DNA from: Pseudomonas sp. NFIX28
GTDB lineage: Bacteria; Pseudomonadota; Gammaproteobacteria; Pseudomonadales; Pseudomonadaceae
Direction: 5' to 3'
DNA length: 64,000 nucleotides
Assembly (NCBI RefSeq): GCF_900107395.1
Contig: NZ_FNPW01000002.1
Location: forward strand, 377,826 to 441,825
Under the pieces are notes generated by a model, which made no database searches, was not told where the DNA came from, and was given only the letters and a program-made list of their open reading frames with translations. Every line of letters starts with the position of its first letter. The stretch's first letter is position 1. Positions 8,651-17,996 of the stretch are shown here, piece by piece. A program made the position numbers and the translations under genes.

Positions 8651-10576
8651 ATGGTGCAGTCATGTTCTATCGAGCAGGCGGTCGATGAGGTCCTGGCACG
8701 CTTGCCGGCGCATATTCACATGGGCATGCCGCTGGGGCTGGGCAAACCCAACCGGTTTGCCAATGCCCTGTATCGTCGCATCGCGCAACTGCCCGAGCGC
8801 CGGTTGACCATCTACACCGCCCTGAGCCTGGGCCGCCCGCCGTTGGGCGATGGCCTGCAACGGCGCTTCCTCGAGCCGTTCATCGAGCAGGTATTCGGTG
8901 ATTACCCCGAGCTGGAGTTCCTCGCCGACCTGCACCGTAGCCAGGTGCCGGCCAATATCCATATCGAACAGTTCTTCATGCAGCCCGGCAGCCTGCTCAA
9001 CAGCCCGGCGGCGCAGCAGGATTACGTCTGCAGCAACTACAGCCATGCCGCGCGCGACATCAATAACGCAGGCCTGAACCTGGTTGCCCAGTTGGTGGCC
9101 CGGGACCCGCAGCAGGCCGGTCGCCTGAGCCTGAGCTGCAACCCGGATATCACCCTCGACCTGTTACCGATGATCGAACAGCGGCGCGCCGCCGGCGAAA
9201 CCATCCTGCTGCTGGGCCAGGTGCATCGCGACCTGCCCTACATGCCGGGCGACGCTGAGATCGACGCCGCCACCTTCGACCTGCTGCTCGACGAAGAGGA
9301 AGCCAGCACGCTGTTTTCCACGCCGAACATGCCGGTGGGGTTCCAGGATCACTTCATCGGCCTGCATGCCAGCACCCTGGTGCGCGACGGCGGCACGTTG
9401 CAGATCGGCATCGGTTCCATGGGCGATGCGCTGACGGCGGCATTATTGGCGCGCCAGGCGGACAACGTCGGTTATCGGGCCCTGCTGGCGGACCTGGAGA
9501 TCCAGTGCTGGAAGCCGCTGATCGAGCGCGAAGGCGGAGTGGAGCCTTTCGCCAAGGGGCTTTATGGCTGCAGCGAGATGTTCGTCAACGGCCTGCTGGC
9601 CCTGGCCGATGCCGGCATTGTGCGGCGCAAGGTCTACCCCTCGGTGGCGCTGCAGCAACAAGCCAATGCCGGGACGCTGGATGAGGCCCAGGCGCTGGGC
9701 GGGGTGTCGGTGCATGGCGGGTTTTTCCTTGGGCCGCGCAGCTTCTATCAGCGCCTCAGGGAGCTGCCCAAGAGCAAGCTCGCCGAGTTCAACATGACCG
9801 CCATCAGCTACATCAACGAGCTGTACGGCGACGAAGAACTCAAGCGCTTGCAGCGCCAGGATGCGCGCTTCATCAACAGTTCGATCATGGTCACCCTGCT
9901 GGGAGCCGGGGTCGCGGACCAACTGGAAGGCGGCCGGGTGCTCAGTGGCGTCGGCGGGCAGTACAACTTCGTCGCCCAGGGCCATGCGTTGCATGGCGCG
10001 CGCTCGATCCTGATCCTGCGCAGCTGGCGCGAATCCGCAGGCCTGGTCAGCTCCAACATCGTCTGGGAATACAGCCACTGCACCATCCCGCGGCATCTGC
10101 GGGACATTGTGGTCACCGAGTACGGCATTGCCGATCTGCGTGGCAAGAGCGATGCAAAGGTCATCGAAGCGCTGCTCAATGTCAGCGACTCGCGTTTCCA
10201 GCCGGGCCTGATCGAACAAGCGCAGAAGGCCGGCAAGCTGCCCAGGGATTTCCGCCTCGATCCGCGTTTTACCGACAACCACCCGCAACGCCTGCTGACG
10301 ATCCAGGCGCAGCACCGGCATCTGTTTCCGGAGTATCCGTTGGGCAGCGATTTCAGCGCAGAGGAGCGGGACCTGCTGCGGGCGCTGAACTGGCTGAAGA
10401 GCAAGTTCAAGCTCAGCGAGATTCTTGAGCTGGGCAAGGCGGCGCTGGATGCGCCGCCGCCCGAGGCTTTCCCGGCGCATTTGCAGCGCATGCAGCTGGT
10501 GAAGCCCGATGGCTGGCGCGAGGAGATCTATCAGCGTTTGCTGCTGGCGGCGCTGCAGGAGACGGCGCAGGCGTGA
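8651..10576 (+). CDS. acetyl-CoA hydrolase/transferase family protein
   Basis: This 641-residue protein has an AcCoA_hyd_C-type C-terminal half (SNIVWEYSHCTIPRHLRDIVVTEYGIADLRGKS) and a diverged N-terminal CoA-transferase domain. Related enzymes move CoA between acyl-CoA and free acids (acetate, succinate, 4-hydroxybutyrate). It is longer than the usual 500-550 residue members, with an additional mid-region and about 60 C-terminal residues. The ATG is supported by AGGAGG 7 bases upstream. It appears monocistronic. The substrate cannot be named. Confidence 0.78.
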   Translation: MVQSCSIEQAVDEVLARLPAHIHMGMPLGLGKPNRFANALYRRIAQLPERRLTIYTALSLGRPPLGDGLQRRFLEPFIEQVFGDYPELEFLADLHRSQVPANIHIEQFFMQPGSLLNSPAAQQDYVCSNYSHAARDINNAGLNLVAQLVARDPQQAGRLSLSCNPDITLDLLPMIEQRRAAGETILLLGQVHRDLPYMPGDAEIDAATFDLLLDEEEASTLFSTPNMPVGFQDHFIGLHASTLVRDGGTLQIGIGSMGDALTAALLARQADNVGYRALLADLEIQCWKPLIEREGGVEPFAKGLYGCSEMFVNGLLALADAGIVRRKVYPSVALQQQANAGTLDEAQALGGVSVHGGFFLGPRSFYQRLRELPKSKLAEFNMTAISYINELYGDEELKRLQRQDARFINSSIMVTLLGAGVADQLEGGRVLSGVGGQYNFVAQGHALHGARSILILRSWRESAGLVSSNIVWEYSHCTIPRHLRDIVVTEYGIADLRGKSDAKVIEALLNVSDSRFQPGLIEQAQKAGKLPRDFRLDPRFTDNHPQRLLTIQAQHRHLFPEYPLGSDFSAEERDLLRALNWLKSKFKLSEILELGKAALDAPPPEAFPAHLQRMQLVKPDGWREEIYQRLLLAALQETAQA

Positions 10577-10596
10577 GGTCGACGCCTGCCCGCGTC

Positions 10597-10672
10597 ATCG
10601 CGGGCAATCGAGCGTCGACCGGCTGCTCCTACAGGCGCGGGTGGTCTCTGTAGGAGCGAGGCTTGCCCGCGA
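10597..10672. repeat. paired REP elements
   Basis: The arm at 10597-10633 (starts ATCGCGGGCAATCGAGCGTC, ends GCTCCTACA) faces the arm at 10649-10672 (TGTAGGAGCGAGGCTTGCCC). They lie between the convergent acyl-CoA enzyme gene and xpt. The arms are the same two variants as at 3688-3761, in reversed order. Confidence 0.75.
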
Positions 10673-10688
10673 TCAGAGGCGAAGCCTC

Positions 10689-11315
<627 letters not shown>

Positions 11316-13325
11316 CTAGCGCTTTAACATCGCGCGTATATCCGCCAGTGCGCTATTGCCGCGAACGGCTTTGACTTCGGTCGGCGTGTCGTCGTTGCCT
11401 TCCCAGGCCAGGTCGTCCGGGGGCAATTCATCGAGGAAGCGGCTGGGCGCGCAGTCGATGATCTCGCCGTATTGCTTGCGCTTGGCGGCAAAGGTGAAGG
11501 CCAGGGTCTGGCGCGCGCGGGTAATGCCCACGTAGGCCAGGCGGCGTTCTTCCTCGATGGTGTCGGCTTCGATACTGGAGCGGTGGGGGAGGATTTCCTC
11601 CTCCATGCCCATGATGAACACATAAGGGAATTCCAGGCCCTTGGAGGCATGCAGGGTCATCATCTGCACGCCTTCGGCGCCGTCTTCCTCTTCCTGCTGG
11701 CGCTCCAGCATGTCGCGCAGCACCAGCTTGCCAATGGCGTCCTCGACGGTCATTTCGCCGTCTTCGTCTTTTTCCAGGGTGTTCTTCAAGGCTTCGATGA
11801 GGAACCAGACGTTGCCCATCCGGTAGTCGGCGGCCTTGTCGCTGGAGCTGTTGGTGCGCAGCCAGTTCTCGTAGTCGATGTCCATGACCATGCTGCGCAG
11901 GGCGGAGATCGGGTCTTCGCCGGCGCACTGCTCGCGCACCTTGTCCATGAAGCGCTTGAAGCGCGCCAGGCGGTCGGTGAAGCGACTGTCCAGGTGCTCG
12001 CCGAGGCCGATTTCATCGGTGGCGGCGTACATCGAGATCTTGCGTTCGGTGGCGTAGTTGCCGAGTTTTTCCAGGGTGGTGGAGCCGATTTCCCGGCGCG
12101 GCACGTTGATCACCCGCAGGAAGGCGTTGTCGTCGTCCGGGTTCACGATCAGGCGGAAGTAGGCCATCAGGTCCTTCACTTCCTGGCGCCCGAAGAAGCT
12201 GTTGCCGCCGGACAGGCGATAGGGAACCTGGTGATGCTGCAGCTTCAGCTCGATCAGCTTGGCCTGGTAGTTACCACGGTAGAGGATCGCGAAGTCGCTG
12301 TACGGCCGGTCGGTGCGCAGGTGCAGGCTGAGGATTTCCATGGCCACCCGCTCGGCCTCGGCGTCCTCGTTGCGGCAGCGGATCACGCGGATCTCGTCGC
12401 CGTGGCCCATCTCGCTCCACAGCTGCTTTTCGAATTCGTGGGGGTTGTTGGAGATCAGCACGTTGGCGCAGCGCAGGATGCGGCTGGTGGAGCGGTAGTT
12501 CTGCTCGAGCATCACCACCTTCAAGGACGGGTAGTCCTCCTTGAGCAGCATCAGGTTTTCCGGGCGGGCGCCGCGCCAGGCGTAGATCGACTGGTCGTCG
12601 TCGCCCACCACGGTGAACTGGTTGCGCTTGCCGATAAGCATTTTCACCAGCAGGTATTGGCTGGCGTTGGTGTCCTGGTATTCGTCCACCAGCAGGTAGC
12701 GCACCTTGTTTTGCCACTTCTCGAGGATGTCGGCGTGCTCCTCGAACAGCTTCACCGGCAGCAGGATCAGGTCGTCGAAGTCCACCGCGTTGAACGCCTT
12801 GAGCGTGCGCTGGTAGTGGGTGTAGACGATGGCCGCGGTCTGTTCCTTGGGGTTGCGCGCGTTTTCCAGGGCCTGGGCCGGCAGGATCAGGTCGTTCTTC
12901 CAGGCGCCGATCATGTTCTTGATTTCGTCGACGCCGTCGTCGCCCGAGTATTCCTTTTGCATGATGTCGGTCATCAGGGCCTTGACGTCGGTCTCGTCGA
13001 AGATCGAGAAACCGGGTTTGTAGCCCAGCCGCGCATGCTCCTTGCGGATGATGTTCAGCCCCAGGTTGTGGAAGGTCGACACGGTCAGCCCGCGGCCCTC
13101 GCCACTGCGCAGCAGGGTGCCGACCCGTTCCTTCATCTCCCGCGCGGCCTTGTTAGTGAAGGTCATGGCGACGATGTACTGCGCGCGAATGCCGCAGTTC
13201 TGGATCAGGTGGGCGATCTTGCGCGTGATTACACTGGTCTTGCCGGAGCCAGCACCGGCGAGCACCAAAAGAGGGCCGCCGACGTAGTTCACGGCTTCTT
13301 GCTGCCGGGGATTGAGTCGGGACAT
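11316..13325 (-). CDS. rep: ATP-dependent DNA helicase Rep
   Basis: This 669-residue superfamily 1A 3'-5' helicase helps replication forks pass protein roadblocks. Motif I is AGAGSGKT (residues 23-30). Motif II is LLVDEYQDT, motif III VVGDDDQSIYAWRGA, motif IV LEQNYRST, motif V TLHASKGLEF and motif VI YVGITRARQ. All are intact and in order. The length equals the Rep family rather than UvrD. Confidence 0.96.
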   Translation of the reverse strand: MSRLNPRQQEAVNYVGGPLLVLAGAGSGKTSVITRKIAHLIQNCGIRAQYIVAMTFTNKAAREMKERVGTLLRSGEGRGLTVSTFHNLGLNIIRKEHARLGYKPGFSIFDETDVKALMTDIMQKEYSGDDGVDEIKNMIGAWKNDLILPAQALENARNPKEQTAAIVYTHYQRTLKAFNAVDFDDLILLPVKLFEEHADILEKWQNKVRYLLVDEYQDTNASQYLLVKMLIGKRNQFTVVGDDDQSIYAWRGARPENLMLLKEDYPSLKVVMLEQNYRSTSRILRCANVLISNNPHEFEKQLWSEMGHGDEIRVIRCRNEDAEAERVAMEILSLHLRTDRPYSDFAILYRGNYQAKLIELKLQHHQVPYRLSGGNSFFGRQEVKDLMAYFRLIVNPDDDNAFLRVINVPRREIGSTTLEKLGNYATERKISMYAATDEIGLGEHLDSRFTDRLARFKRFMDKVREQCAGEDPISALRSMVMDIDYENWLRTNSSSDKAADYRMGNVWFLIEALKNTLEKDEDGEMTVEDAIGKLVLRDMLERQQEEEDGAEGVQMMTLHASKGLEFPYVFIMGMEEEILPHRSSIEADTIEEERRLAYVGITRARQTLAFTFAAKRKQYGEIIDCAPSRFLDELPPDDLAWEGNDDTPTEVKAVRGNSALADIRAMLKR

Positions 13326-13508
13326 GACGAAAAAAGGGGTCTGTAACGAAATGGGCGGGCATTTTAACAGGCTGGACGGATTCTGCTGCTATCTCCGACT
13401 TGTGACGCAGCACGCTATCTAAATTTGCCGGTTTTGATACTTTCCCTCAGGATGCGCGCTGAATATGCGTCTAATGTTCGAGTTAGAGCGGTACAATAAA
13501 TTGCGTTT

Positions 13509-13527
13509 GATAATCAATATCATTTGT
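13509..13527. promoter_or_regulatory. possible Fur box
   Basis: GATAATCAATATCATTTGT matches 13 of 19 positions of the GATAAT-based Fur consensus, in an AT-rich stretch 65 bases before the TTG of the GGDEF/EAL gene. The divergent rep gene starts 180 bases away on the other side. Confidence 0.4.
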
Positions 13528-13591
13528 CATTGCTTATCGACGCGTCATAATGCCCGCCGCCAACTTCTATTCCAGAGTCTAGGGAGCTAGC

Positions 13592-15265
13592 TTGTCCAAG
13601 CCTGTCGAACCCTTGCGCTTGCTGCTGCTGGCCGAAGAGCCGGCGTGGGCAGCGTTGTTGCGCGAGTGTCTCGCTCCGTTGGGAGACTCGGTGGTGCTGA
13701 TCAGTGCCCCGACCTGGGAATCCGTCAGCCGTCTGTTCGACGAAGATCGCTCCGCAATTCTGTTAACCGTTCCCCAACTGCAACCGGCTCCCGGCCGTTG
13801 CAGCTTGCCAACGGTATTGCTCCTGGAGCAGGAGCCGCAGAGCACGCCCGCCGGCGCCAGCGACTGGCTGGTGAACAAGAACCTCACCGCCGATACGGTG
13901 CGCCGATGCCTGCGCCATGTGCGCGAGCGCGGGGTGCTGGAAAATACCCTGCTGCGCCTGGCCGAGCAGGACCCGCTGACCGGCATCGCCAACCGCCAGG
14001 GTTTCCAGACCCTGCTGGCGGCGCGCCTGGCGGAAAACGAAGGGCGCGGCCTGGCCCTGGGGCACCTGGACCTCGACAACTTCCGCCACGCCAACGATGC
14101 CCTGGGCCACCAGGCCGGCGACCGATTGATCCTGCAAGTGGTCTCGCGGCTCAAGAGCCAGCTTGAGGCCGGGGACCAGCTGGCGCGCCTGGGCAGCGAC
14201 GAATTCGCCTTGCTGATCGACACTCGCCGGGCGCCGCAACGCGCTGAGTGGATGGCCGAACGCATCGTCGAAGTCATGGCCGAGCCGTACTGGATCGATG
14301 GCGAAAGTCTGTTGATCGGCTGCAGCCTGGGCATTGCCCATGCCCGGGCGAATGCCGGCGCCGACCCGCTGATGTGGCACGCGCACATCGCCATGCAGCA
14401 GGCCAAAAGTACCCAGGGCTGTACCTTTCATATCTTCAACGAACGCATCAACCGCAATGCCCGCAGCCTCGCCGACCTGGAAAGCGAACTGCGCCGGGCC
14501 CTGCGCCGCGACGAGCTGGAGCTGCATTACCAGCCGCGCCTGAACCTGCATGACGGGCAGATTGTCGGCCTCGAGGCCTTGGTGCGCTGGCGCCACGGCG
14601 AGCGCGGGCTGTTGCCGCCAAGCGAATTCGTGCCGCTGGCCGAGCAGAGCGGCCTGATCGTGCCGCTGGGCTACTGGGTGATTTCCCGGGCGCTGCGCGA
14701 CATGCAGGCCCTGCGCGAACGCGGCCTGGCGCCGCTGCACATGGCGGTCAACCTGTCGTTCCGCCAGTTCCAGGACAGCCAGCTGCTGTCGACCCTCAGC
14801 CGGCTGATTGCCGAGCGTGGCGTCGAGGCGCAATGGCTGGAATTCGAGCTGACCGAGACCGCGGTGATGCGCCGCAGCGACCTGGTCAAGCAGACCATGG
14901 ATGCGCTGGGGCGGTTGGGGGTGCGGTTTTCCCTGGACGATTTCGGCACCGGCTTCTCGTCTTTCGTGCACCTCAACAGCCTGCCGATTGCCCTGCTGAA
15001 GATCGACAAGAGTTTTGTCGGCGGCATGGAGCAGCGCGACGAGAACCGCAAGCTGGTGCACGCCATGATCAACCTGGCCCACAACCTCCATCTCGAAGTG
15101 GTGGCCGAAGGCGTGGAAACCCCCGAGCAACTGGCCTTGCTGCGCAGCTTCGGTTGCGACCAGGCCCAGGGTTACCTGATCAGCAAGCCGCTGCCGTTGG
15201 CGGAACTGGTGGAATATCTGACGTTCGGCAGAAGCCAGCAGGTCCTGCTCGGCGAGGTTATCTGA
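13592..15265 (+). CDS. GGDEF-EAL protein, probable c-di-GMP phosphodiesterase (PA5295/ProE-like)
   Basis: This 557-residue protein has a receiver-like N-terminus without a clear phospho-acceptor aspartate (1-115), a GGDEF domain (about 125-285) and an EAL domain (about 300-550). The cyclase motif is altered to GSDEF (201-205). The phosphodiesterase motifs look intact: EAL at 328-330, NLSFRQF, ELTET, DDFGTGFSSF, KIDKSFV and VAEGVET. Net c-di-GMP hydrolysis is therefore expected. It starts at TTG behind AGGGAG. In P. aeruginosa the gene between rep and a MATE exporter, as here, encodes the phosphodiesterase ProE. A possible Fur box lies upstream. Confidence 0.85.
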   Translation: MSKPVEPLRLLLLAEEPAWAALLRECLAPLGDSVVLISAPTWESVSRLFDEDRSAILLTVPQLQPAPGRCSLPTVLLLEQEPQSTPAGASDWLVNKNLTADTVRRCLRHVRERGVLENTLLRLAEQDPLTGIANRQGFQTLLAARLAENEGRGLALGHLDLDNFRHANDALGHQAGDRLILQVVSRLKSQLEAGDQLARLGSDEFALLIDTRRAPQRAEWMAERIVEVMAEPYWIDGESLLIGCSLGIAHARANAGADPLMWHAHIAMQQAKSTQGCTFHIFNERINRNARSLADLESELRRALRRDELELHYQPRLNLHDGQIVGLEALVRWRHGERGLLPPSEFVPLAEQSGLIVPLGYWVISRALRDMQALRERGLAPLHMAVNLSFRQFQDSQLLSTLSRLIAERGVEAQWLEFELTETAVMRRSDLVKQTMDALGRLGVRFSLDDFGTGFSSFVHLNSLPIALLKIDKSFVGGMEQRDENRKLVHAMINLAHNLHLEVVAEGVETPEQLALLRSFGCDQAQGYLISKPLPLAELVEYLTFGRSQQVLLGEVI

Positions 15266-15319
15266 GGGCACTTCCCGGCAGGCGCGGGCAATGGGCGGCA
15301 GCCCAACTGCTCCTTGCGG

Positions 15320-16735
15320 CTACGGGATGTCCCGGGCGGCCTGGAAGTTATCCCGCGGCGCAGGCTCCGCGCCTTCCCGGCGAATCATCCGTTGCATTTT
15401 CCATTCAAAGGCCAGGGTCAGGCTGATGGCGGCGCATGCCAGCCCCGATGCCAGGCCCCACCACACGCCGGTCGCGCCCCAGCCCAGGGTGAAGGCCATC
15501 AACCAGGCTGCCGGTGCACCGATCAGCCAGTAGCAGCCCAGGCCCACGAGGAAAGTGGTCTTGGCATCCTTGAGCCCGCGAATCGCGCCCATGGCGATGG
15601 TCTGCGTGCCGTCGAACAGCTCGAACCAGGCCGCGACCGCCAGCAGGCTGACCGCGAGGTTGATGACATCGCGAAAGGCCGGGTCGTCATGGTCGAGGAA
15701 CAGCCCGATCAACTGGTTCGGCAGCAGCCAGAAGACCATGGCGAAACCCAGCATAGCCGCGCCGCCAAAGGCAATCCCGACCCGACCGGCCAGGCGCGCA
15801 TGCAGCAACTGCCCGGCGCCGTAGTGCTGGCCGATGCGCATGGTGATCGCGTAGGAGATCCCGGCCGGCACCATGAACGCCACGGAGACGATCTGCAGGG
15901 CGATCTGGTGCGCCGCCAGTTGGGTGCTGCCCATGGTGCCCATGCACAGCGCGGCGAAGGCGAACAGCCCGACTTCCACCGCGTAGGTACCGCCGATGGG
16001 CAGGCCCAGGCGCCACAGCTCCCGCAGGTAGTGGCGGTTGGGCCGGGCCAGGCCCTGGCGCAGCGGGTAGGCGGCATAGGCTGGGTGACGCTTGATGTGC
16101 CAGGCCAGCGCCAGGGCCATGCAGTTGGCGACGATGGCGGTGACCAGGCCGACCCCCACCAGGCCCAGTTTCGGCAGGCCGAACATGCCGGTGATCAAGG
16201 CGTAGTTGAGCAGGAAGTTGGCCACGGTGCCGGCCAGGCTGATGACCATCACCGGCGTGGCGCGGCCGATGGCGCTGGTGAAGCCGCGCAGGGCCATGAA
16301 ACTCAGGTAGCCGGGCAGGGCGAACGGCAGGATCAGCAGGAACTGGCCGGCGGACTGCACGTTGGTTTCGGTCTGGCCGAACAGCAGCAACACCGGTTTG
16401 AGGTTCCACAGCAGCAGGCCGGCGACCAGCGCCATCAGCCATGCCAGCCAGAGCCCGGCCTGGGTCAGGCGGGCGGCGCCTTCGATGTCGCCGGCACCCT
16501 GGCGAATCGCGACCAGGGTGCCGACCGCCGCGATCACGCCGATGCAGAAGATCGACACGAACGAATAGGTGGCCGCGCCCAGGCCGCCGCCGGCCAGGGC
16601 TTCGGGGCTGAGGCGGGCCATCATCAGGGTGTCGGTCAGCACCATCAGCATGTGCGCCAACTGCGAGGCGATCAGCGGCCCTGCCAGCCGCAGGATGGCC
16701 CAGAGTTCGGTGCGTGCTGGATGCTGCATGGTCAT
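15320..16735 (-). CDS. MATE-family multidrug exporter
   Basis: This 471-residue membrane protein has the two MatE halves and about 12 membrane segments (for example LAHMLMVLTDTLMMARL, then a paired segment near residue 250). NorM-type members export cationic drugs in exchange for Na+ or H+. ATGs at 16735 and 16729 are both possible. It is convergent with the GGDEF/EAL gene and divergent from a LysR gene, as in P. aeruginosa PA5294/PA5293. Confidence 0.88.
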   Translation of the reverse strand: MTMQHPARTELWAILRLAGPLIASQLAHMLMVLTDTLMMARLSPEALAGGGLGAATYSFVSIFCIGVIAAVGTLVAIRQGAGDIEGAARLTQAGLWLAWLMALVAGLLLWNLKPVLLLFGQTETNVQSAGQFLLILPFALPGYLSFMALRGFTSAIGRATPVMVISLAGTVANFLLNYALITGMFGLPKLGLVGVGLVTAIVANCMALALAWHIKRHPAYAAYPLRQGLARPNRHYLRELWRLGLPIGGTYAVEVGLFAFAALCMGTMGSTQLAAHQIALQIVSVAFMVPAGISYAITMRIGQHYGAGQLLHARLAGRVGIAFGGAAMLGFAMVFWLLPNQLIGLFLDHDDPAFRDVINLAVSLLAVAAWFELFDGTQTIAMGAIRGLKDAKTTFLVGLGCYWLIGAPAAWLMAFTLGWGATGVWWGLASGLACAAISLTLAFEWKMQRMIRREGAEPAPRDNFQAARDIP

Positions 16736-16886
16736 CGGTCTCGATTCCGAGGAGGGAGTGAAGAGGGTTGATTCTCGGCGCTCTCGGCGACTTGCACAAA
16801 GGGATAAAAACGATTGGTAGCATGATTAAAACTCATGCAAGGCGGATTCTGGTAAGTTGCCGCCATCGCGCCCGTGGAGAGCTGCC

Positions 16887-17807
16887 ATGCCCCGTCGTCT
16901 TCCGCCCCTGTATGCCTTGCGTGCCTTTGAAGCCGCCGCGCGGCACAGCTCGTTCACCCGCGCGGCCGAGGAACTGTCGATCACCCAGAGCGCAGTCAGC
17001 CGGCATATCCGCACCCTGGAAGATCACTTCGCCTGCCGGCTGTTCCAGCGTAGCGGGCGCAACCTGCAATTGACCGAAGCCGCGCGCCTGCTGCTGCCGG
17101 GCATTCGCGAGGGCTTCACCGCCCTTGAGCGTGCCTGCAATACCCTGCGCGCCGAAGACGACATCCTGCGCATGAAGGCGCCCTCGACCCTGACCATGCG
17201 CTGGCTGCTGGCGCGCCTGAGCCGGTTCCGGCATTTGCAGCCGGGCAACGAGGTGCAACTGACCAGCGCCTGGATGGACGTCGATTCGGTGGACTTCAAC
17301 CAGGAGCCCTTCGACTGCGCGGTGCTGCTGAGCAATGGCCATTTCCCGCCGGGCTGGGAGGCCAGCTACCTGTTTCCCGAACTGCTGATTCCGGTGGGCG
17401 CGCCGAACCTGCTCAACGACCAGCCGTGGGATGTGGCGCGACTGGCCGCCACCGAGCTGCTGCACCCGACCCCGGATCGCCGCGACTGGCGCAACTGGCT
17501 GGAGCGCATGGGGTTGTCCGAACAGGTTTCGCTCAAGGGCGGGCAGGTCTTCGACACCCTGGAGCTGGGCATGATCGCCGCGGCCCGGGGCTACGGCGTG
17601 TCCATGGGCGATTTGCTGATGGTGGCCGAGGATGTGGCCCAGGGGCGCCTGAGCCTGCCCTGGCCGACGGCGGTGGCCAGTGGCGAGAATTACTATCTGG
17701 TCTGGCCCAAGACCCGTCCTGGCGGCGAACGTTTGCGCCGCCTCAGCGACTTTCTCCAGAACGAGGTGCGGGCCATGCAATTGCCCGCCGTCGAGCGCCT
17801 TGGCTGA
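16887..17807 (+). CDS. LysR-type regulator, GcvA-like
   Basis: This 306-residue protein has an N-terminal LysR helix-turn-helix (RAFEAAARHSSFTRAAEELSITQSAVS) and a C-terminal substrate-binding domain. The N-terminal RRLPPLYALRAFEAAAR pattern is that of the GcvA/AmpR subgroup. The start at 16887 is chosen for the GGAGAG ribosome site 7 bases upstream. It is divergent from the MATE gene, its most likely target. Confidence 0.85.
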   Translation: MPRRLPPLYALRAFEAAARHSSFTRAAEELSITQSAVSRHIRTLEDHFACRLFQRSGRNLQLTEAARLLLPGIREGFTALERACNTLRAEDDILRMKAPSTLTMRWLLARLSRFRHLQPGNEVQLTSAWMDVDSVDFNQEPFDCAVLLSNGHFPPGWEASYLFPELLIPVGAPNLLNDQPWDVARLAATELLHPTPDRRDWRNWLERMGLSEQVSLKGGQVFDTLELGMIAAARGYGVSMGDLLMVAEDVAQGRLSLPWPTAVASGENYYLVWPKTRPGGERLRRLSDFLQNEVRAMQLPAVERLG

Positions 17808-17996
17808 AACGATGAAGGCCCCATGACCACGGGGCCGCGCGATACCTGTGCGCTTCGCTCAAGTATTGATCGGTGCCGCCGAATCCTTGGAAGTGGAACC
17901 TTCGTTCTGACCGGTTCCGAGACCTCATTCTTATTAGAACCATTGCCGAGCGTGTGACGCGATCAGGACGATCCGGTCTCTCGGCCAGGAGCTGTC

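Noticed and set aside
10560..10688. CRISPR-like repeats
   Set aside because: They are only two facing REP arms, not a regular direct-repeat array.
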